This document shows, piece by piece, positions 5,700-9,749 of a DNA stretch of 9,749 nt. Positions within the stretch are counted from its first letter, which is position 1; every line of letters begins with the position of its first letter. The notes below the pieces were generated by a model. That model was not told where the DNA came from, did no database searches, and saw nothing but the letters and a program-made list of their open reading frames with translations. Made by a program: the position numbers and the translations under genes. Source of the DNA: an uncultured Clostridia bacterium (GTDB lineage: Bacteria; Bacillota; Clostridia; TANB77; CAG-508); the NCBI GenBank assembly GCA_944386375.1, contig CALXAW010000047.1:1-9749 (forward strand), read 5' to 3'.

Positions 5700-5745
5700 A
5701 AAAAGCGATGTGTAAGTATATTAAAACTTAATCACGTCGCTTTTT
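5700..5745. terminator. Bidirectional terminator between the amidohydrolase and rplL
   Basis: AAAAAGCGATGTG (5700-5712) pairs with CACGTCGCTTTTT (5733-5745), 13 bp with one G-U. An inner TAAGT (5713-5717) pairs with ACTTA (5726-5730). T-runs on both strands allow it to end the rpmG-rplL operon and the convergent amidohydrolase transcript. It has the same core as 2409-2463. Confidence 0.85.
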
Positions 5746-5782
5746 CTCTATTTTTTGTTTAAGACACATTGTAATTTTATAA

Positions 5783-6154
5783 TTATTTTAATTCTACTGT
5801 TGCGCCAACTTCTACGAATTTAGCTTTTAATTCTTCTGCTTCTTCTTTAGCTACAGCTTCTTTTATTGTTTTTGGTGCTCCATCAACTAGGTCTTTAGCT
5901 TCTTTTAATCCTAATCCTGTAGCATCTCTAACTACTTTTATAACTTTTATTTTTTGATCTCCTGCATCTGTTAATACAACATCAAATTCTGTTTTTTCTG
6001 CTGCTGCATCTCCACCTGCTGCAGCTCCTGCTGCTGGTGCAGCTGCTGCTACAGCAGATACTCCATATTTTTCTTCTATAGCTTTTACTAAATCAGCTAA
6101 TTCAACAACTGTTAAGTTATCAATTTCTTCTAACATTTTTTCTATTTTTTCCAT
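5783..6154 (-). CDS. rplL: Ribosomal protein bL12 (L7/L12)
   Basis: A complete 123-residue L12. Residues 1-33 are the N-terminal dimerisation domain (MEKIEKMLEEIDNLTVVELADLVKAI), about 36-53 the Ala/Gly hinge, and 54-123 the C-terminal factor-binding domain, with KTEFDVVLTDAG, KIKVIKVVRDATGLGLKEAK and LVDGAPKTIKE. Dimers sit on L10 and recruit translation factors. It starts 34 nt after the rplJ stop with TAGGAGG ahead of the ATG, and is the last gene of the operon; rpoB does not follow. Confidence 0.98.
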   Translation of the reverse strand: MEKIEKMLEEIDNLTVVELADLVKAIEEKYGVSAVAAAAPAAGAAAGGDAAAEKTEFDVVLTDAGDQKIKVIKVVRDATGLGLKEAKDLVDGAPKTIKEAVAKEEAEELKAKFVEVGATVELK

Positions 6155-6188
6155 TTTAATATCCTCCTAATTTATATTTATATTTTTA

Positions 6189-6791
6189 TTAAGCTTCAGT
6201 TGTAGCTTCTTCTTTGTTTTCTTCTGCTACTTCTGTTTTAGCTTCTTCTTGTTTAGGCTCTTCTGCCTTTTCTTCTTTTACTTCAGGTTCAACTCCTGCT
6301 TCTTTTTGTTTTCTTACTTGTTCAAGTGCAACTGCAAATTTTGAAACATTTCCAAGTAAAGCACCAGCAAGCATTGATAATAATGTTTCTCTTGATGGTA
6401 GTTTTGCAAGTGTGATAATTTCTTCTGCTGTTTTTACTTCTCCGTCTATAACTCCACCTTTAATAACATAATACTCATTGTTTTTAGTAAATTCATATAT
6501 TGCTTTTGAAGGTTCTAAATAATCTTCTGCTGCTAATACTACTGCTGTTGGTCCTTCTAATTTATCTTCTAAACCTTCTATTCCACATTCTGCTAATGCT
6601 CTTCTTGTAATATTATTTTTTATTATTTTATATTCTGCATTTGCCTCTCTTAAAGTTTTTCTTAATTTTGTATCACTTTCTACATTAATTCCTCTGTAGT
6701 CTGTTAAAAGTATTAATTTAGCTTCTTTCATTTTTTCTGCTAATTTTGATACTTCTTCTTTCTTTTGATTAAGTATTGTTTCACTTGCCAT
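6189..6791 (-). CDS. rplJ: Ribosomal protein uL10 with acidic C-terminal tail
   Basis: This 200-residue L10 has the rRNA-binding globular domain (LILLTDYRGINV, YKIIKNNITRRAL, LEGPTAVVLA) and the helix that docks L12 dimers (about 133-165, ETLLSMLAGALLGNVSKFAVALEQV). Known L10 proteins end near 165-175. Here about 33 further residues, rich in Glu, Lys, Ala and Thr, extend beyond the L12-binding helix and look disordered. The SD TAGGAGGT precedes ATG 6791. In Bacillus the L10-L12 complex represses its own rplJL transcript, and the matching leader lies directly upstream here. Confidence 0.97.
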   Translation of the reverse strand: MASETILNQKKEEVSKLAEKMKEAKLILLTDYRGINVESDTKLRKTLREANAEYKIIKNNITRRALAECGIEGLEDKLEGPTAVVLAAEDYLEPSKAIYEFTKNNEYYVIKGGVIDGEVKTAEEIITLAKLPSRETLLSMLAGALLGNVSKFAVALEQVRKQKEAGVEPEVKEEKAEEPKQEEAKTEVAEENKEEATTEA

Positions 6792-6835
6792 TTGATTTTC
6801 ACCTCCTAAAAGTTTATATATATTTTTTTAAAATT

Positions 6836-6874
6836 AAAAACACCCTTAGGCCTATTCGAGGCATACAAAGAGTG
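6836..6874 (-). terminator. Attenuator terminator of the L10 leader
   Basis: On the minus strand CACTCTT (6874-6868) pairs with AAGGGTG (6847-6841) with one G-U. The inner GCCT (6862-6859) pairs with AGGC (6853-6850) around a CGAAT loop. TTTTT (6840-6836) follows. This is an intrinsic terminator placed ahead of rplJ. Confidence 0.8.
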
Positions 6875-6930
6875 CTTATCTCTAATATATACCTCGGTAG
6901 GACTTATATATGCCTACTGTCTTTGGCTAT
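6841..6930 (-). promoter_or_regulatory. Ribosomal protein L10 leader (rplJL attenuation element)
   Basis: Between rplA and rplJ the minus strand reads CCAAAGACAGTAGG (6926-6913), then CCTACCGAGGT (6901-6891), the signature of the Firmicute L10 leader, where GTAGG pairs with CCTAC. Downstream, GAGGTATA (6895-6888) can pair over 8 positions (one G-U) with TATGCCTC (6865-6858). The second strand contains GCCT of the terminator stem, so the two structures exclude each other. In the known Bacillus mechanism the bound L10-L12 complex holds the first part, prevents antiterminator formation and lets the terminator fold. Confidence 0.88.
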
Positions 6931-6934
6931 TTAT

Positions 6935-7612
6935 TTATTTTTGATTTACTGTAATTCCAGGTCCCATTGTTGTAGATATTGCTACACCTTTTATATATTG
7001 ACCTTTTGCTGCTGCTGGTTTTGCTTTTATTATAGCATCCATTATTGTGTTATAGTTTTCTTCTAGTTTTTGTGCTCCAAAAGAAACTTTTCCAAATCCT
7101 AAGTGAATAATATTTGTTTTATCTAATCTATATTCTACTTTACCTGCTTTTATTTCTTTTATAGCTTTTGCTACATCCATTGTAACTGTTCCTGATTTTG
7201 GGTTTGGCATTAAACCTTTTGGTCCTAATACTTTACCTAATCTTCCTACAACTCCCATCATGTCTGGAGTTGCTACTATAACATCATAATCAAACCAGTT
7301 ATCATTTTGTATTCTTGGTATTAGTTCTTCTGCTCCTACAAAATCTGCTCCTGCTTTTTCTGCTTCGTCTGCTTTTGGTCCTTTTGCAAAAACTAATACT
7401 CTTTGTGTTTTACCTGTACCATTTGGTAATACTACTGTACCTCTAACTTGTTGATCAGCTTGTTTTGAATCTACACCTAATTTTACATGTAATTCTACTG
7501 TTTCATCAAATTTTGGTTTTGGCATTTTTTCTATTAACTCTAATGCCTCTTTAATTTCATATTCTTTGTTTGTGTCTACTAATTTAGCACTTTCTTGATA
7601 TCTTTTTCCCAT
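6935..7612 (-). CDS. rplA: Ribosomal protein uL1
   Basis: A complete 225-residue L1 of the large subunit stalk. Landmarks: MGKRYQESAKLVD, FDETVELHVKLGVD, the RGTVVLPNGTGK motif (57-68), the domain II segment DVIVATPDMMGVVGRLGKVLGPKGLMPNPKSGTV (109-142), and VEYRLDKTNIIHLGFGK. L1 binds 23S rRNA at the E site and represses its own mRNA in several bacteria. The SD AAAGGAGGT precedes ATG 7612. It lies 253 nt after rplK, unusually far; the gap holds the hairpins annotated at 7695-7741 and 7745-7867. Confidence 0.98.
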   Translation of the reverse strand: MGKRYQESAKLVDTNKEYEIKEALELIEKMPKPKFDETVELHVKLGVDSKQADQQVRGTVVLPNGTGKTQRVLVFAKGPKADEAEKAGADFVGAEELIPRIQNDNWFDYDVIVATPDMMGVVGRLGKVLGPKGLMPNPKSGTVTMDVAKAIKEIKAGKVEYRLDKTNIIHLGFGKVSFGAQKLEENYNTIMDAIIKAKPAAAKGQYIKGVAISTTMGPGITVNQK

Positions 7613-7694
7613 TTTTTTACCTCCTTTGGTTTTAACGAATGCATATTTTTACATTCTCCCAATATTTTTTATATTTTTATACTTTTACACCTAT

Positions 7695-7741
7695 ATCACT
7701 TAAACCAATCAAAAGTGATAAAATGTTGTAAAAACACTTTT
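7695..7741 (-). repeat. Two mutually exclusive small hairpins in the rplK-rplA gap
   Basis: On the minus strand AAAAGTG (7741-7735) can pair with CACTTTT (7717-7711). Alternatively ATCACTT (7719-7713) can pair with AAGTGAT (7701-7695). The two pairings compete for 7713-7717. The block at 7701-7721 is also a direct repeat of 7744-7764 (18 of 21 identical), so it is related to the arm of the adjacent large hairpin. A role in rplA control is possible but unproven. Confidence 0.4.
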
Positions 7742-7744
7742 ACT

Positions 7745-7867
7745 AAACAAATCAAAAGTAGTAAGATTTGCATTTTTGTTTGTTGGTACAAGCTGAAGTC
7801 GTATTAGTATACGTCGAAGTTTGTACCAGCAAATGAAAATGCAAAGATTGCTGCTTTTCATTTGTTT
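7745..7867. repeat. 123-nt near-perfect hairpin element between rplK and rplA
   Basis: Arms 7745-7794 and 7818-7867 align over 50 positions with only 3 true mismatches plus several changes that stay paired as G-U on one strand. The 23-nt middle (7795-7817) can extend the stem through CGTAT (7799-7803) and ATACG (7809-7813, partly overlapping the loop boundary). The outer end coincides with the rplK stop codon (7868-7866). There is no good T-run after it on the minus strand, so it is a poor terminator. It resembles a MITE-like or intergenic palindromic insertion, or a processing hairpin inside the polycistronic mRNA. Confidence 0.8.
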
Positions 7868-8294
7868 AATCGATAACAACAACACCCATTGACCTAGCAG
7901 TCCCCTCTACCATACTCATTGCTGTTTCTAATGATGCTGCATTTAGGTCTGGCATTTTTTGTTCTGCAATTTCTTTTACTTGTGCTTTTGTTATTTTTGC
8001 AACTTTTTCCATATTTGGTTTACCTGAACCTTTTTGAATTTTTATTGCTTTTTTAATTAGTACAGCAACTGGTGGTACTTTTGTTATAAATTCAAATGAT
8101 TTATCTTTGTATACTGTTATAACTACTGGTATTATCATACCTGGTTGATTTGCTGTTCTATCATTAAATTCTTTTACAAATTGCATAATATTTACACCAC
8201 TTGAACCTAGTGCTGGTCCTACTGGTGGAGCTGGTGATGCCTTTGCTGCTTCTATTTGTAATTTTATAACATTTGTAATCTCTTTTTCTGCCAT
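7866..8294 (-). CDS. rplK: Ribosomal protein uL11
   Basis: A complete 142-residue L11. Residues 1-70 form the N-terminal domain (VIKLQIEAAKASPAPPVGPALGSSGVNI shows the conserved Pro-rich loop), and 76-142 the rRNA-binding domain (PPVAVLIKKA, KGSGKPN, VAKITKAQVKEIAEQKMPDLNA, EGTARSMGV). It binds the GTPase-associated centre of 23S rRNA. It starts 36 nt after the nusG stop with an AAAGGAGG SD. Confidence 0.98.
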   Translation of the reverse strand: MAEKEITNVIKLQIEAAKASPAPPVGPALGSSGVNIMQFVKEFNDRTANQPGMIIPVVITVYKDKSFEFITKVPPVAVLIKKAIKIQKGSGKPNMEKVAKITKAQVKEIAEQKMPDLNAASLETAMSMVEGTARSMGVVVID

Positions 8295-8330
8295 AATTCT
8301 ATTTCCTCCTTTAAATATTCTATAGAATTT

Positions 8331-8867
8331 TTAATTAACTTTTTTTACTTGTGAAAATTCTAATTCTACTGGTGTTTCTCTTCCAAACATCGAAACTAAA
8401 ACTTTCACTTTGCTTTTTTCTTTATTTATTTCTTGAACCATACCTACAAATCCTTCAAATGGTCCATTCATAATTTCTACTTGTTCGTCTACATCATAAT
8501 CTACATTTATAGGTGATTCGTCAAATCCCATATTTCTTATTTCGTCATCTGTAAGTGGAATTGGGTTTGTTCCTGAACCTACAAAGCCTGTAACTCCTCT
8601 TGTATTTCTAACAATATACCAAGATTCTTCTGTTACAATCATTTTTATTAAAACATAACCTGGAAAAACTTTTTTTAGGTTTGTTTTCTTTTTTCCATCT
8701 TTTATTTCTATTTGCTCTTCCATTGGAACAACTATATCGAAAAAGTAGTCTTCTAGTTCTCTGTTTTTTACTGTTTTTTCTAGGTCTGTTTTTACTTTGT
8801 TTTCATAGCCTGAATATGTATGAACTACATACCATCTTGGTACCATATCGTAGTCTTTTTGAGACAT
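8331..8867 (-). CDS. nusG: Transcription termination/antitermination factor NusG
   Basis: 178 residues, normal for the family. The NGN domain spans about 10-115 (RWYVVHTYSGYENKVKTDL, VFPGYVLIKM, WYIVRNTRGVTGFVG), and the KOW domain about 126-178 (EQVEIMNGPFEGFVGMVQEINKEK). NusG rides on RNA polymerase and affects pausing and coupling with the ribosome. The SD AAAAGGAGG lies 8 nt before ATG 8867, only 18 nt after the secE stop, so the pair is probably translated together. Confidence 0.98.
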   Translation of the reverse strand: MSQKDYDMVPRWYVVHTYSGYENKVKTDLEKTVKNRELEDYFFDIVVPMEEQIEIKDGKKKTNLKKVFPGYVLIKMIVTEESWYIVRNTRGVTGFVGSGTNPIPLTDDEIRNMGFDESPINVDYDVDEQVEIMNGPFEGFVGMVQEINKEKSKVKVLVSMFGRETPVELEFSQVKKVN

Positions 8868-8885
8868 AGTTCTGGCCTCCTTTTA

Positions 8886-9275
8886 TTATTCGTTAGCTTC
8901 TGCTTCTTCTGCTTGATTATCAGTAGTGTTTGCCTCTTCTCCATCTTGTGTTTCTGTTGCTTCTGTTGTATTATCTTCTGATTGTGCATTTTCTTCTGTT
9001 GTTGCTTCTGTAGTAGTTTCATTTGTAGTATTTGTTTGTTCTTCTACTGGTTGTACTACCTCTTGTAATTTTGTTAGTGCTTGCTCATTAAATGTTTCAA
9101 ATACTAAATCCAAAACAAAAACTATTAATGCAACAACTAATACCATAGTAATTATAGCAACAGTACTATTTACAAGTTGCTTTGGAGTTGGCCATATTAC
9201 TTTTTTTATTTCTGCTTTAAAATCTTTAAAAAAATATTTATTTTTCTTGTTTGACTTAACCTCTTTTTTAGCCAT
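8886..9275 (-). CDS. secE: Preprotein translocase subunit SecE with long acidic C-terminal tail
   Basis: Residues 1-65 are a standard single-span SecE: a basic start, the amphipathic helix FFKDFKAEIKKVIWPTPKQL (15-34) with the invariant WPT, and one membrane segment (about 37-60). Gram-positive SecE normally ends soon after. Here about 60 more residues follow, dominated by Glu, Thr, Asn, Asp and Gln (for example TNTTNETTTEATTEEN). With the N-terminus in the cytosol, this tail would lie outside the membrane. The coding frame is intact to TAA at 8886-8888, followed closely by nusG. The SD TAAGGAGG precedes ATG 9275. Confidence 0.95.
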   Translation of the reverse strand: MAKKEVKSNKKNKYFFKDFKAEIKKVIWPTPKQLVNSTVAIITMVLVVALIVFVLDLVFETFNEQALTKLQEVVQPVEEQTNTTNETTTEATTEENAQSEDNTTEATETQDGEEANTTDNQAEEAEANE

Positions 9276-9304
9276 TTTATTTCCTCCTTAAAATAGCCTT
9301 TAAT

Positions 9305-9469
9305 CTATTTTGTTTCTTTATGTGTTGTACGTTTTTTACAAAACTTACAATATTTTGTTAGTTCTAATCTTTCTGTATTATTTCTTTTATTTTTTGAAGT
9401 AGTATAATTTCTTCTTTTACATTCTGTACATTCTAGTATTATATTTTCTCTTGGTCCTTTTGCTGCCAT
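9305..9469 (-). CDS. rpmG: Ribosomal protein bL33
   Basis: 54 residues, beginning MAAKGPRENIILECTECKRR and ending in KETK. The two CxxC pairs (C24-form ECTEC near 13-17 and YCKFC near 40-44) mark the zinc-binding C+ form of L33. The N-terminus is a few residues longer than the 49-residue Bacillus form. GGAGG lies 8-9 nt before ATG 9469. It is the first gene of the operon, 29 nt before secE, an arrangement common in Firmicutes. Confidence 0.96.
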   Translation of the reverse strand: MAAKGPRENIILECTECKRRNYTTSKNKRNNTERLELTKYCKFCKKRTTHKETK

Positions 9470-9511
9470 TTAGATACACCTCCGTATTTATTTACCTTTT
9501 TAAAACGATGT

Positions 9512-9537
9512 GAGTGTATGCCGTAATACATACACTC
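9512..9537 (-). promoter_or_regulatory. 5' hairpin at the predicted start of the rpmG operon transcript
   Basis: On the minus strand GAGTGTATG (9537-9529) and CATACACTC (9520-9512) form a perfect 9-bp stem around an 8-nt loop. The predicted transcription start (about 9535) falls at its 5' foot, so the mRNA would begin with a hairpin. It is not followed by a real T-run. Possible roles are 5' end stabilisation or ribosomal-protein feedback. Confidence 0.6.
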
Positions 9538-9541
9538 CAAT

Positions 9542-9570
9542 ATTTTATCATTTTTTATTTACTGTGTCAA
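9542..9570 (-). promoter_or_regulatory. Sigma-A promoter of rpmG-secE-nusG-rplKAJL
   Basis: On the minus strand a perfect TTGACA (9570-9565), 17 nt, then TAAAAT (9547-9542) preceded by TGA, an extended -10. The leader is about 66 nt to ATG 9469. Confidence 0.85.
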
Positions 9571-9580
9571 TACTTTACCT

Positions 9581-9630
9581 CCATTTTTTTGGGGTTATCC
9601 CCATTTTTTTTGGGGTTTTGTGTTTTTTTT
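9581..9630 (-). promoter_or_regulatory. Phased A-tracts upstream of the operon promoter
   Basis: Read on the minus strand there are A-runs at 9584-9590 (7), 9604-9611 (8) and 9623-9630 (8), centred about 20 bp apart, roughly two helical turns. The first two lie in a near-tandem duplication, CCATTTTTTTGGGG at 9581-9594 and CCATTTTTTTTGGGG at 9601-9615 on the plus strand. The first is about 14 bp upstream of the -35. This fits an UP element or intrinsically bent DNA. Confidence 0.45.
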
Positions 9631-9676
9631 AATGAAATAAAAATAGTGTTTTTCTATTTCATTAAAAAAAACACAA
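9618..9676. terminator. Perfect 22-bp stem hairpin upstream of the operon promoter
   Basis: Arms 9618-9639 and 9655-9676 are exact reverse complements with a 15-nt loop. The stem includes A8/T8, so either strand yields a T-rich 3' side. It probably ends transcription of a gene to the right of the window on the minus strand before the rpmG promoter. Confidence 0.65.
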
Positions 9677-9682
9677 GACAAA

Positions 9683-9697
9683 TCTCGCTTCGCGAGA
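9683..9697 (-). terminator. Short GC-rich hairpin followed by T-rich DNA
   Basis: TCTCGC (9683-9688), TTC, GCGAGA (9692-9697). On the minus strand it is followed by TTTGTCTTGTGTTTTTTTT, which resembles an intrinsic terminator for a gene beyond the right edge. The overlapping CGAGAACTT (9693-9701) can instead pair with AAGTTCTCG (9735-9743). The remaining bases to 9749 show no gene. Confidence 0.5.
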
Positions 9698-9749
9698 ACT
9701 TTTTTCTACTTTTCTAATTTAACTATATATATTTAAGTTCTCGAAGAAG

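Noticed and set aside
6214..7066. Plus-strand open frames across rplJ, the L10 leader and rplA
   Set aside because: Antisense to conserved ribosomal protein genes and a known leader, with no SD sites.
7595..7807. 70-residue plus-strand ORF in the rplK-rplA gap
   Set aside because: It overlaps the rplA start and the hairpin arm, has no SD, and its product is Ile/Lys/Phe-rich as expected of AT-rich noncoding DNA.
8825..9291. Gln/Lys-rich minus-strand and Ser/Val-rich plus-strand frames over secE
   Set aside because: They arise from other frames of the low-complexity SecE tail; SecE itself has the conserved core, SD and spacing.
9514..9717. 67-residue Phe-rich plus-strand ORF
   Set aside because: It runs through a promoter, A-tracts and a perfect hairpin, and lacks an SD.

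Overview
This is AT-rich, low-GC Firmicute DNA, most likely from an uncultured gut-type clostridium. Support: a DUF4364 protein, Shine-Dalgarno (SD) sites close to AAGGAGG, near-consensus sigma-A promoters, A-rich coding strands, an L10-leader attenuator of the Firmicute type, and a pilin-like N-terminus of a kind common in Clostridia. The genus cannot be named from the sequence.

Left part (1-2333): a partial minus-strand surface protein runs off the left edge. It has a class III (prepilin-type) signal, an Ig-like domain and a long tandem array of 12-residue Asp-rich, probably calcium-binding repeats encoded by a 36-bp minisatellite. The 474-bp gap to the next gene is not empty: on the minus strand it holds a promoter, an SD site, a 32-codon ORF and a terminator-like hairpin, which together look like a compact small gene. 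A DUF4364 gene with an extended -10 promoter and a possible operator diverges from it.

Middle part (2334-5782): an elongator tRNA-Met with a fully consensus promoter, a small Lys/Glu-rich protein of unknown function, a DapB-fold NAD(P)-dependent dehydrogenase resembling 2,4-diaminopentanoate dehydrogenase and, divergent from it, an MTA/SAH-deaminase-type amidohydrolase. The intergenic spaces carry strong hairpins. Two of these share the same GCGAYGTG/CACGTCGC core.

Right part (5783-9749): a minus-strand translation and secretion operon, rpmG-secE-nusG-rplK-rplA-rplJ-rplL. It is driven by a TTGACA-17-TAAAAT promoter with phased A-tracts upstream and a hairpin at the predicted transcript start. 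Expression of rplJL is probably attenuated by an L10 leader, whose terminator and antiterminator pairings can both be read. Unusual points are a near-perfect 123-nt hairpin inserted between rplK and rplA, long acidic C-terminal tails on SecE and L10, and the absence of rpoB directly after rplL, where a terminator and a convergent gene lie instead.

I found no CRISPR array, transposase, phage gene or defence system. The best candidates for something undescribed are the 32-codon transcription unit, the rplK-rplA hairpin element, the repeat-bearing pilin-like protein and the recurring intergenic hairpins.
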